From: Candidatus Gastranaerophilales bacterium | GTDB lineage: Bacteria > Cyanobacteriota > Vampirovibrionia > Gastranaerophilales > Gastranaerophilaceae | Direction: 5' to 3' | Assembly: GCA_944325085.1 (NCBI GenBank) | Contig: CALUYT010000009.1 | Coordinates: forward strand, 1 to 63,812 | Length of the DNA: 63,812 bases | Shown: positions 34,509 to 42,538 of the stretch, in pieces | How the letters are laid out: each line of letters begins with the position of its first letter | Position numbering within the stretch: the stretch's first letter is position 1 | Translations under genes and position numbers: made by a program | Notes under the pieces: generated by a model | Seen by the model: the letters and a program-made list of their open reading frames with translations, nothing else | Told to the model about the DNA's origin: nothing | The model's database searches: none

Positions 34509-36020
34509 ATGTTGTTAAGCATCAATAATGTTAAGTTTACTCCATATGTATCACAAGCACATAATTATGATACAAATAATATTAGTAATAAAAGTTTATT
34601 AAAATCTGAAAATAAAGATACTATTTGTTTTACAGGGAAATCTGCACCTTCAATGTATGCATCAGTTTTTGATTATTTATCTGCTGAAATTCTTGGAGGT
34701 AATAAAAAATTTCAAGTAGATGGAAGTATGTTATCTGCTTCAAAAATTAAAGATGCGGTAGCAAGTTTATATGAAAATGGCAGAGTATATTTACCATTTA
34801 AGCGCAGTAGTGCTGATAAAATTAAGTGGAAGCAATATATTCCGGAAGATATAAGAGTTTTTTCCATAGATAAAATAAATCAAGCACGTGGCGCCAGAAT
34901 GAAACAATGGCAAGATTTTTTACAAAATCCTGAAGCATTATCAGAGTTAGGTGATGCTCATAATCCAGAATTGGTAGCTAAAATAAAAGATAATAATTCT
35001 TTAAAATTTGTTATTTGGGACGCGATAACCAGTGAATTAAAAGAGAATAACAGACATATTCCTGTTCCTTTTAATGAAAAAGCTTTGTTAGAAACAATTA
35101 GAGGTTTTGAAAAAATCGAGCCAAAGGATAGAGCTGTGCGTTGTGCTTCTCCTTCATTTTTAGAAATATATACACATAGATTGCGTGATAACCTGTTGAT
35201 GGATATGAATTTATCTGAAAATGATGCGGTTTGGGTAAAGATTCCTTCATTAAAGCATGATCCTTTTAATCAAGAAAAAAATATAAATACCTTAGAAATT
35301 TTAAGTTGTAAGAATTGGTGTACAAGATCAAGTGTGGATAAAGCTAAAGATGCATTAGATGATGGTGATTTTTATATATATCTTGAACGAGGTAAGTCTA
35401 ATTTATGGGAACCTTTAGTTGGTATGACAACTGTTAAAGGTAAAATTGACCAAATTCAAGGTGTTGAAAATAATAATATTGTTCCTTTAAATTTGGTTGA
35501 TGAAATTAAAGACTTTATTGAAAAAAGTGGATTACATTGTCATTCTGGGATTATTGATGAAGGTCCAAAAGCAAGACAAGCTATTTTAATTAGTGAAAAG
35601 TTAAATGAAGTTTTACCTGATTTTAAAAAGACTTTTGCCAAAGCGATAAAAGATAAAGATGATGTGGCTATATTTAAAGGTTTAGGAGTGGAAGTTAAAA
35701 CATTATTTGATGGAACTTTAGAAATTCCGGGATATAAACCTTCATATAATATCAATCAAAGTAGCGGAATTTCTGTCCCTTACGCAATGCTTGGTATAAG
35801 TGAAAATGATTTACTTAGAAATGTGAAAGTTATAAATGGAAATTTAATATTAGATAGTAAAAATAAATTATTTAATTCATTATTAACAGAATTTCCACCA
35901 AAATTAGAAGTTGTAACAGGTAGGGTTTCTTGTACAAGTAAACAATTTGAGCAATTTGGTGATGATATTATGCGAGTTGTAGGGAATAATCCTTCAAAGG
36001 TAATAGTTCACCAAGTATAA
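34509..36020 (+). CDS. Lineage-specific protein with WCT...GDFYIYL motif, unknown function
   Basis: A 503-residue protein. A disordered N-terminus ends in the motif ICFTGKSAPS (F41-T42-G43). The middle holds CKNWCTRSSVDKAKDALDDGDFYIYLERG (about 260-288), followed by KIDQIQGVENNNIVPL. This W-C-T / G-D-F-Y-I-Y-L / E-I-Q-G-x-x-N-N layout recurs in phage- and effector-like hypothetical proteins, as far as I can recognise, without a known activity. The tail (SYNINQSSGISVPYAMLGISENDLLRNVKVINGNLILDS) is beta-rich. It lies 24 bases upstream of the helicase-nuclease gene on the same strand. Confidence 0.55.
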   Translation: MLLSINNVKFTPYVSQAHNYDTNNISNKSLLKSENKDTICFTGKSAPSMYASVFDYLSAEILGGNKKFQVDGSMLSASKIKDAVASLYENGRVYLPFKRSSADKIKWKQYIPEDIRVFSIDKINQARGARMKQWQDFLQNPEALSELGDAHNPELVAKIKDNNSLKFVIWDAITSELKENNRHIPVPFNEKALLETIRGFEKIEPKDRAVRCASPSFLEIYTHRLRDNLLMDMNLSENDAVWVKIPSLKHDPFNQEKNINTLEILSCKNWCTRSSVDKAKDALDDGDFYIYLERGKSNLWEPLVGMTTVKGKIDQIQGVENNNIVPLNLVDEIKDFIEKSGLHCHSGIIDEGPKARQAILISEKLNEVLPDFKKTFAKAIKDKDDVAIFKGLGVEVKTLFDGTLEIPGYKPSYNINQSSGISVPYAMLGISENDLLRNVKVINGNLILDSKNKLFNSLLTEFPPKLEVVTGRVSCTSKQFEQFGDDIMRVVGNNPSKVIVHQV

Positions 36021-36044
36021 TTTTTATGTTAAATTTATAATATT

Positions 36045-39000
36045 ATGACTCAGATGCAATTACAGTTTGTAAAACCTGAAATAAAGCCAAATGAAAGACA
36101 GCAAGAAGCTATTGATTATTTAAAAGGTCAAGTTATGCTTTTAGCCGGTCCCGGTACCGGTAAGACATTTACTGTTATTCATCGTATTGAAAAAATGCTT
36201 GCAGATAAAGTTAAACCGTCGTCAATTTTGTGTTTAACATTTTCTGATGCTGCAGCTGGTGAAATGCGTCAAAGATTAATTAAAAAGATGGGAGTTGTTG
36301 CATCTTCTGTTGATATTTATACATACCATTCATTTTGTAATGATATAATAAAAACTTATGCTGATAAGTTTGAATTATCCTCAGGTGTAGATTTAATAAC
36401 TGATGCTGAAAAAATTTCTATAATGAAGGAATGTATAGATGAAGCAAATTTAGAGTATTTTGTTCCAACCAGGGCTGATAGATATTATTTTACAAAAGAT
36501 TTTATATCATATGTAGAAAAATTAAAAACAAAAAGACTTTCTAAAGAAGAATATCTTTCTTATATTGATTCAAATCCTTCATTGATGCCTAGATATAAGG
36601 AATTAGAAAGTGAAATTTATGAAAGAGAACAAGCTGGTAAAACTCAAAATAAAGGCCGCTATGCTGAATTAGAAAAAGTAAAACTGAATATCGAAAAAGC
36701 AAAAGAATTATGGACATTATTTGAATTATATTCAGCTAAAATGATTTCAAAAAATTTGATTGATTTTTCAGATATGATAAATCTTGTTTTAAATTTATTT
36801 GAAGAAGACGAAAGTTTTTTAAAAGAAGTTTCGAATAAATATGAATATTTTTTAGTTGATGAATATCAGGATACAAATGATTTACAAAATCAAATAATAT
36901 TTAATTTGGTTGATGGTAACAATGAAAAAAATATATTTGTTGTTGGTGATGATGATCAAATAATTTATGGCTTTCAGGGAGCAAAAAGTGATAATATAGA
37001 AAACTTTTTGACTAAATATCCGCAAACAAAAGTTATATGTTTGAATGAAAATAATAGATCGACTCAAACTATTCTTGATTTTAGTAACTTAGTTGTTAGT
37101 CAAGATGTAAATAGACTTGAAAATAATGAATATTTTAAAAATAAGTATAATATTTCTAAAAAATTAATTGCAAAAAATCCTAAGATAATATCAGAAGATA
37201 AAAAAATAAAAAGAATTCAATTTGGAGAGACATTACAAGAATTTAATTATATTGTTGATGATATTAAAAATTTAGTAAGTTCAGATAACTTTTCAACATT
37301 AGATAATGGTAAAAAAGATTATTCTCAAATTGCTATTATTAGTAAAAAAAGAACTGAATTACAAACTTTTGCAGAACTTTTGAAAAGTAAAAATATTCCT
37401 TTTCAGTTAGATGAAGGTAAAAGTATTTTTTCTATACGTTCATCTATTTTGATATATTTTTATTTAAAAGCATTAAATAATTATTTAACATCAAGTGACA
37501 AATTGTTCGGGTTAATGTTGTCTGAACCATTTAAATTAAACTTAGATGATTATGGCAAGATTCTTCATGAACAACAGCTTTATAAAAAAGATGTACCTAG
37601 TGATTTTATCTCATTAATGAAATTACTAACAGATTGGAAAGAACCTGAGAAGATTAATGAATTTTTAAATACTTTTGAGTATTTACAAAGTTATGCAACT
37701 GCAAATACTTTGTCAAACACAATAAAAGAAATTATAAATCGAACAGGTATTTTGACATATTTTTATAAATGTTCTCAAAATAGAATGGAAAATATTTCAG
37801 GTATAAAAAAAATAATATCTGAAGCTTCAGATTTTCAAAGTTCTGATATGACAAAAAGTTTATCAGATTTTGTAAAGTATTTAGATGATTGTTTACAAAA
37901 TGAAATTGATATTAATGTAGATAAAGAATCTTCCGTATTAAATGCTGTTCAATTGATGACATATCATGGTTCTAAGGGGCGTGAATTTGGTTATGTATAT
38001 CTTCCGAACTTAATCAGCAGCAATTGGGAAAATTTTAGAATGCCGGGAGAGTATAAATTTATAACTGATGAGGTTTTAGATAAAGATATTGCTCAAGAAA
38101 AGAAAGATTCTGAACTATTAAAATTGTTATTTGTAGGTATTACCAGAGCAAAGCATACTTTGGTATTGTCTTTTTCTGATAATAACAATGGTAAGTCTCA
38201 GCAAATTACAAAATATTTATCTGAATTAAATAATTATGATTTTGAAACTATACAATTTGAATGTAATGCTGAAGATTTAACTACAGAATTTTTTAGAAGT
38301 GTATCTTCTGATGTTTTTGATAATCAAAAAGCTTTTAAAGATGAGATAGAAGAAAGAATAAAAAATCTTGTTCTTTCTCCATCAAGGATTAATGAATATA
38401 TCACCTGTCCTCGAAAATTTTTCTATGTGAAGATTTTAGGTATAGAAGTTGAAGAGGCAGATTGGGACGGAGCTAATTTTGGTTCATTAATTCACTTGTT
38501 ATTAGAAAAAGCAGTAAGATATGCCAAAGAAAATGGTACCTATCCATTAATAAATAAAATATTAGATGATTTTAAACTAGGAATGGACAATTCAAGATTT
38601 ACATCTGAAGCAAGAAAAGAAAAATATATGAAACAAGGGATAAATCTGATTAATAATTATTATCCGTATTTTTCTCAAATACCAGTATCACGAGTTGTTG
38701 ATGTAGAATTTAGTTTTTATGGTGTAGATGTTGATGGAGATTTGGTAACAGGAAAAATTGATAGAATAGAAAAGAATTCTGACGGTACATATGAATTGTA
38801 TGATTATAAAACCGGCAATTATACTTCAGATAAAAAAATAGCTCCTGGAGAAGAAAAGCAAGGTTATTATAATCAATTATGTTTGTATAAATATGCTTAC
38901 GAAAAATTGACAGGCAATAAAGTTTCAAAAGTTGGAATTATTTATGTTGAAAATCATGAAAAAAGTGTTTGTAAATCTTTAACAACAGAAGATATGAATT

Positions 39001-39131
39001 ATATTGAAAATTTAATTAAAGATACATATAATAATATAAGACTTTTGAAATTTAACCCTATAAAAGAAGATAAACAAGGTGTTTGTAAAAATTGTGTGTA
39101 TCGACAACTTTGCAAGTTAGATTTGATTTAG
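36045..39131 (+). CDS. UvrD/Rep-family helicase with C-terminal PD-(D/E)XK iron-sulfur nuclease
   Basis: A 1028-residue recombination/repair-type helicase-nuclease. SF1A motifs are Walker A (AGPGTGKT, 34-41), CLTFSDAAAGEMRQR (Ia), LVDEYQDTND (II), GDDDQIIYGFQG (III), MTYHGSKGREF (V) and LLFVGITRAKHTL (VI). The C-terminal domain is RecB-like: SPSRINEYITCPRKFFY, FGSLIHLLLEKAV, GKIDRIE and YDYKTGN, with a final Cys cluster (CKNCVYRQLC, near residue 1018) that with the upstream Cys likely binds 4Fe-4S as in AddB/AdnA. It has no ribosome site and follows the 34509 gene by 24 bases. No partner subunit (AddA/AdnB) is in the window. Confidence 0.88.
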   Translation: MTQMQLQFVKPEIKPNERQQEAIDYLKGQVMLLAGPGTGKTFTVIHRIEKMLADKVKPSSILCLTFSDAAAGEMRQRLIKKMGVVASSVDIYTYHSFCNDIIKTYADKFELSSGVDLITDAEKISIMKECIDEANLEYFVPTRADRYYFTKDFISYVEKLKTKRLSKEEYLSYIDSNPSLMPRYKELESEIYEREQAGKTQNKGRYAELEKVKLNIEKAKELWTLFELYSAKMISKNLIDFSDMINLVLNLFEEDESFLKEVSNKYEYFLVDEYQDTNDLQNQIIFNLVDGNNEKNIFVVGDDDQIIYGFQGAKSDNIENFLTKYPQTKVICLNENNRSTQTILDFSNLVVSQDVNRLENNEYFKNKYNISKKLIAKNPKIISEDKKIKRIQFGETLQEFNYIVDDIKNLVSSDNFSTLDNGKKDYSQIAIISKKRTELQTFAELLKSKNIPFQLDEGKSIFSIRSSILIYFYLKALNNYLTSSDKLFGLMLSEPFKLNLDDYGKILHEQQLYKKDVPSDFISLMKLLTDWKEPEKINEFLNTFEYLQSYATANTLSNTIKEIINRTGILTYFYKCSQNRMENISGIKKIISEASDFQSSDMTKSLSDFVKYLDDCLQNEIDINVDKESSVLNAVQLMTYHGSKGREFGYVYLPNLISSNWENFRMPGEYKFITDEVLDKDIAQEKKDSELLKLLFVGITRAKHTLVLSFSDNNNGKSQQITKYLSELNNYDFETIQFECNAEDLTTEFFRSVSSDVFDNQKAFKDEIEERIKNLVLSPSRINEYITCPRKFFYVKILGIEVEEADWDGANFGSLIHLLLEKAVRYAKENGTYPLINKILDDFKLGMDNSRFTSEARKEKYMKQGINLINNYYPYFSQIPVSRVVDVEFSFYGVDVDGDLVTGKIDRIEKNSDGTYELYDYKTGNYTSDKKIAPGEEKQGYYNQLCLYKYAYEKLTGNKVSKVGIIYVENHEKSVCKSLTTEDMNYIENLIKDTYNNIRLLKFNPIKEDKQGVCKNCVYRQLCKLDLI

Positions 39132-39200
39132 CTATATATTATAGATAGAATGGATTAAGATAAAAAATTTATTTTACCCCAATATGAAAGGAAAAAGGAA

Positions 39201-39791
39201 ATGCAAGTACAACCAACAAGTAATACACAGTTTGGAGCAAGATTTATAAGCTCTCCAAGTGTTATGACAAAATTAGAAAACGGAAAATGGATGCAGGATA
39301 AAGTTAATTTTGTGAAATTGAATACATCAAGCCATTCAGATTTAAAAACATTAAAAGATGTAATTACATTATGGGATGGTCAAAATTTATCTAAAGCAAT
39401 ATCTGAAGAAGCTCATATATTAGGAAAAGAATCTAATGTATATGCTCTTACAACTCAAGTAGGTCATTTTAAAAAATTAAATCCTAAAGATGTTCTAGGT
39501 TTAATAACAACAGGAGATGTTAAAACAAAAGAATCTTCAGTTGAAGTATTTAAAGTAGGAACAGATCCAATTTTTGCGTATGAACAAAATCGCAGAAGCC
39601 GTAATGTAAAACATATTGCAAAAGCAATGTTCCAAGAAGTAATAGGAATGTTACATAAAAATGATAATGTTAAAAATGTGAATGTACATATTGAAGCAGG
39701 TGATGAAAGATTTTTAAGTAGATTAGGTTTTAAACCGTATTCTATTGATCAATATGCATTATCAAAAGATAGTTTTGAAATTTTAGGCTAG
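39201..39791 (+). CDS. Lineage-specific protein with GNAT-like C-terminus
   Basis: A 196-residue protein opening MQVQPTSNTQFGARF, with the F-G motif at residues 11-12. Residues 75-190 have the outline of a GNAT acyltransferase: a strand (DVLGLITTGDVK), a strand with charged ends (SSVEVFKVGTDP), a helix after RRSRNVKHIAKAMFQEVIGML, a strand (VNVHIEAG) and a closing R-L-G-F (FLSRLGFKPY), common in acetyltransferases. The acetyl-CoA loop is not clearly conserved, so activity is uncertain. A terminator follows. Confidence 0.55.
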   Translation: MQVQPTSNTQFGARFISSPSVMTKLENGKWMQDKVNFVKLNTSSHSDLKTLKDVITLWDGQNLSKAISEEAHILGKESNVYALTTQVGHFKKLNPKDVLGLITTGDVKTKESSVEVFKVGTDPIFAYEQNRRSRNVKHIAKAMFQEVIGMLHKNDNVKNVNVHIEAGDERFLSRLGFKPYSIDQYALSKDSFEILG

Positions 39792-39817
39792 TAATTAAAT
39801 TATAAATTTTAATAATG

Positions 39818-39845
39818 AAAAGAGGTGAATTTCACCTCTTTTTTT
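39818..39845 (+). terminator. Intrinsic terminator after the GNAT-like gene
   Basis: AAAAGAGGTGA (39818-39828) pairs with TCACCTCTTTT (39832-39842) around a 3-base loop, followed by further T. Confidence 0.88.
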
Positions 39846-39891
39846 AGTGTACAGTTGTGGGGTCTGTAAAATAAGGATGTGTTAGTTTTGC

Positions 39892-40899
39892 CTAACACTT
39901 ATTGCATAAAAATTTAGTGTGATTATTTTTTTGAGAATTTTTGTCATTTCGATATCCGATACCTGCTCGGTAGCCAGATACTGAGTATAAAATTGGTAAA
40001 GATGGTTCTATCCATTTTAATCCGGATAATACCGCAACTGTTGCTATATCATCTGTGTGTAAGCCTATATCTATTAATTCAGGTGTTCTATTATCCGGTT
40101 TTTGTTTTTTAAATATCAACGGATTAATAAGTTTGTTTCCAATATAATTTGCAATTGTACTTCCCCCGATAACACCGGTTAATATAATTCCCGTAACCAT
40201 ACCAATGCATCTTGCAGATTTTGATTTTATATTGAATTTTTCTAATATCCCTAATGCTGCGCCTGCACCAACATTGCATAAAAATATATTTGCTAAATAT
40301 TGGTATATTCCTTCATTAACTTTGTTTGGAATTCTATTTTTCCAATTTTTTTCTGTTAATTTGTCTGCAATAATTCCTCCTGAAACTCCTCCAATAACTG
40401 GAATTGCTCCAAATATTGAGAGCCAACCTATGTCTTTGAATATATCTTTTGCTTTTATATTTTCAGGAGGAGGAATAAGTTGATCTAGTAAATTTTTATT
40501 TTCTTTTGTATTTAAATAGTTAATTTCATTTAATGATAAAATTTTAGTTTTTGCTTTATTTAAAATTTTGTTTGTTTTGTCTTTTACGTTTGTCTTTGAA
40601 AGATATTCATCAATTAATTTAGTATTGTCTTTTTGTAGTTGTTCAATGGATTTAGGTAGAGGTCTTTTAGTTATAAAGCTTGCAATTTTTGCTGCGTTTA
40701 CTGCAGAAAGAAGTGTTGTACCTAATATAATTGCTGATTTTATCCCTACTTTTTTTCTATCTTTAGTAGGAGTATTGTTCATCTGATTTATTACTAAACC
40801 TGAGCAGCCAAGCGTTAAAACTGTCGGGATATTTTTATTGATTTTTGCTGTTAATAATGGTTGGTCAAGGTATTTGCCAATAGATGAAATTTTTATCAT
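39892..40899 (-). CDS. Multi-helix membrane protein coupled to a DtxR/MntR regulator
   Basis: A 335-residue protein with several hydrophobic segments rich in Gly and Ala (VGIKSAIILGTTLLSAVNAAKIASFI, SIFGAIPVIGGVSGGIIADKL, YLANIFLCNVGAGAALGILEKF, CIGMVTGIILTGVIGGSTIANYIGNKL). No transporter family is recognised. The start codon overlaps the end of the DtxR-type regulator by 4 bases, so the two are one operon under a metal-type operator. That context suggests a role in metal homeostasis, but nothing in the protein proves it. It may be a Gastranaerophilales-specific family. Confidence 0.55.
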   Translation of the reverse strand: MIKISSIGKYLDQPLLTAKINKNIPTVLTLGCSGLVINQMNNTPTKDRKKVGIKSAIILGTTLLSAVNAAKIASFITKRPLPKSIEQLQKDNTKLIDEYLSKTNVKDKTNKILNKAKTKILSLNEINYLNTKENKNLLDQLIPPPENIKAKDIFKDIGWLSIFGAIPVIGGVSGGIIADKLTEKNWKNRIPNKVNEGIYQYLANIFLCNVGAGAALGILEKFNIKSKSARCIGMVTGIILTGVIGGSTIANYIGNKLINPLIFKKQKPDNRTPELIDIGLHTDDIATVAVLSGLKWIEPSLPILYSVSGYRAGIGYRNDKNSQKNNHTKFLCNKC

Positions 40900-41318
40900 T
40901 TTTGTGAATTCTCTTTTCTTAGTTTTTCTAGTGTAGTTTTATTTTTTTCATAAAAATCTATAAATTCTGCCATTTTATTTAAAATATTTTGTGAAATAAC
41001 ATGTTCTATTTTGCAGGCATTTTCGCTAGCTTCTTTTTGTGGAATTTCTAGGACTGTTTCAAAAAATTTTTTTAAGGTATTGTGTTTTTCATATACTTTT
41101 TTTGCTTCTTCCAGCCCTAGAGCTGTCAGTTGTATTGTTTCGTAACTATTATAAATAATTAGATTTTTTGCTACTAATCTTGATAGAGCTTCTGAAACTG
41201 AGGCTCTGGAAATATTTAGTAATCTTGCTAATTCGGCACCTTTAAGAGGTTTATTATTGATATTAGCAATGTAGATTTCTTCTAAATAATCTTCTAATCC
41301 TGATGTGATGTTTTTCAT
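40896..41318 (-). CDS. DtxR/MntR-family metal-dependent regulator
   Basis: A 140-residue regulator. The N-terminal winged helix (SGLEDYLEEIYIANINNKPLKGAELARLLNISRASVSEALSRLVAKNLI) is followed by the dimerisation and metal domain (ALGLEEAKKVYEKHNTLKKFFETVLEIPQKEASENACKIEHVIS), with Glu, His and Cys ligands in the expected order (KH, E-x-x-A-C-x-x-E-H). It lacks the SH3 domain, like MntR. A perfect 20-bp palindrome sits in its own promoter, so it autoregulates. It is coupled to the membrane protein downstream. Manganese or iron is the likely corepressor. Confidence 0.87.
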   Translation of the reverse strand: MKNITSGLEDYLEEIYIANINNKPLKGAELARLLNISRASVSEALSRLVAKNLIIYNSYETIQLTALGLEEAKKVYEKHNTLKKFFETVLEIPQKEASENACKIEHVISQNILNKMAEFIDFYEKNKTTLEKLRKENSQK

Positions 41319-41335
41319 GGTCTATCCTCTAGTTT

Positions 41336-41364
41336 ATTGTAAGGCATGCCTTACAAATTGTCAA
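41336..41364 (-). promoter_or_regulatory. Promoter with perfect 20-bp DtxR/MntR-type operator
   Basis: On the minus strand, TTGACA (41359-41364), a 17-base spacer and TACAAT (41336-41341). The perfect palindrome TTGTAAGGCATGCCTTACAA occupies 41337-41356, filling the spacer and most of the -10 box. The core AAGG-n4-CCTT resembles DtxR/IdeR/MntR sites. Binding would exclude RNA polymerase. Confidence 0.85.
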
Positions 41365-41380
41365 GTTTTTATTGAGCAAC

Positions 41381-41410
41381 AAAAAATCTACCCACTAGGG
41401 TAGATTTTTT
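41381..41410. terminator. Bidirectional intrinsic terminator
   Basis: A 13-bp perfect stem, 41381-41393 with 41398-41410 (AAAAAATCTACCC-ACTA-GGGTAGATTTTTT). It ends the LysM gene on the minus strand. Confidence 0.9.
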
Positions 41411-41430
41411 GTTTGTCCATAAGTTTCGGG

Positions 41431-42333
41431 TTATGCGACTAATTTTAACTTATCGTTTGGTTTAATCAATACGTGGTAACCATCTTCTTCAAATTGTAAT
41501 TTATTTAATTCCATTAACTCTTTTGTATGTTTTAGAATTTCAGCATCTGTTGGTTTGTAGTTTGGATCATTTTTTAATTCTTTTAAATGTTGTTTTGCAA
41601 TGTTCCATACGCAATCACCTTTTTTAACCGTATATTCATTGTTTGCTTGAGCTGGTTTTCCTGGTTCTTTATTATCAGGAGTTGTTGGAGTTGTTGCTCC
41701 CGGTTTTTCTGGTTCTTTGTTATCAGGAGTTGTTGGAGCTGTTGCTACCGGTTTTTCTAGTTCTTTATTACCAGGAGTTGCTGGAGTTGTTGCTTCTGGA
41801 TTTTCTGGTTCTTTATTACCAGGAGTTGCTGGAGTTGTTACTTCTGGATTTTCTGGAGCTGTAGATTTTTGAGCTGGTTGTTCTTTATCTGTTAATTTTG
41901 TATAAAGATAAGCCCCTAATCCTAATAATGCACTTGTTGCTAAACCGATAAGACCGAATTTTTTCAATTTTGGGCTCATTTTTGTAAACATTTTTAGTTT
42001 ATTGGATTTTTTTGCAGTTTCTTCTGCTGCTTCTTTAGCTGCTTTTTTTGCGGCTTCATCTGCAGTTTCAGAAATATATTTACCTGTTTTTTTATCGAAT
42101 ACAGTTACACTTCCTTTTTTCTGCTTTGCTGCTTGTTCAGCTCTTGCATTTCTTTTTGCTTCAACTTGTTTAGGTGTAACAGTTACAGATTTGTATGTAC
42201 CATCTTTACTTTTTACAGTTTTGCCACCAGATTTGTTTTGTCTAGCGGCTTTTTCTGCTTGTTGTTGTTCTCTACGTGCTTTTGCAGCATTAATTTGTTC
42301 TGTTGTTGGTTGATAACCATTAACTTTTGTCAT
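41431..42333 (-). CDS. LysM-domain membrane protein with Pro/Thr repeat linker
   Basis: A 300-residue protein. Residues 1-130 are charged and Ala/Lys-rich, probably cytoplasmic and partly coiled coil. One transmembrane helix (FGLIGLATSALLGLGAYLYTKL) follows, then four 16-residue Pro/Thr repeats (xNPEATTPATPGNKEP type) and a C-terminal LysM (NEYTVKKGDCVWNIAKQHLK ... IKPNDKLKLV). The repeats act as an extracytoplasmic spacer and LysM should bind peptidoglycan. I start at the ATG at 42333, because the GGAGG ribosome site overlaps an earlier ATG at 42348. It could tether an internal structure to the cell wall. Confidence 0.75.
   Translation of the reverse strand: MTKVNGYQPTTEQINAAKARREQQQAEKAARQNKSGGKTVKSKDGTYKSVTVTPKQVEAKRNARAEQAAKQKKGSVTVFDKKTGKYISETADEAAKKAAKEAAEETAKKSNKLKMFTKMSPKLKKFGLIGLATSALLGLGAYLYTKLTDKEQPAQKSTAPENPEVTTPATPGNKEPENPEATTPATPGNKELEKPVATAPTTPDNKEPEKPGATTPTTPDNKEPGKPAQANNEYTVKKGDCVWNIAKQHLKELKNDPNYKPTDAEILKHTKELMELNKLQFEEDGYHVLIKPNDKLKLVA
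41656..41847 (-). repeat. Four tandem 48-bp repeats in the LysM gene
   Basis: Units at 41656-41703, 41704-41751, 41752-41799 and 41800-41847 share the same 48-bp pattern with a few substitutions. Each encodes 16 residues of the Pro/Thr linker. Such in-frame minisatellites vary in copy number between strains. Confidence 0.8.
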
Positions 42334-42480
42334 TCTTAATTCCTCCATTTACTTTTTGATTAAATATCCCCTATGTCTTATTTAAGTTTTTTTGATTTGA
42401 AAAATTGATTTTGGATATTTAAGGTGTATATACTTTACTTAACAATTTGTAATGTTAGAATTTTAAAAATGGACAAAAAT

Positions 42481-42516
42481 AAAGCTATCATTGAGTTTGT
42501 TTCAAATGATAGCTTT
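42481..42516 (-). terminator. Intrinsic terminator of the sugar porter gene
   Basis: AAAGCTATCATT (42481-42492) pairs with AATGATAGCTTT (42505-42516). A T-rich tract follows on the minus strand. Confidence 0.7.
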
Positions 42517-42538
42517 ATAAAATTTATTATTAAAATTT

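Noticed and set aside
36036-36041. TATAAT just before the UvrD-like gene read as a promoter
   Set aside because: Its expected transcription start would fall inside the start codon and there is no matching -35 box. Co-transcription with the 34509 gene is simpler.
41643-41864. Plus-strand frame rich in leucine repeats
   Set aside because: It is the antisense of the 48-bp Pro/Thr repeats in the LysM gene, with no ribosome site or codon pattern of a real gene.
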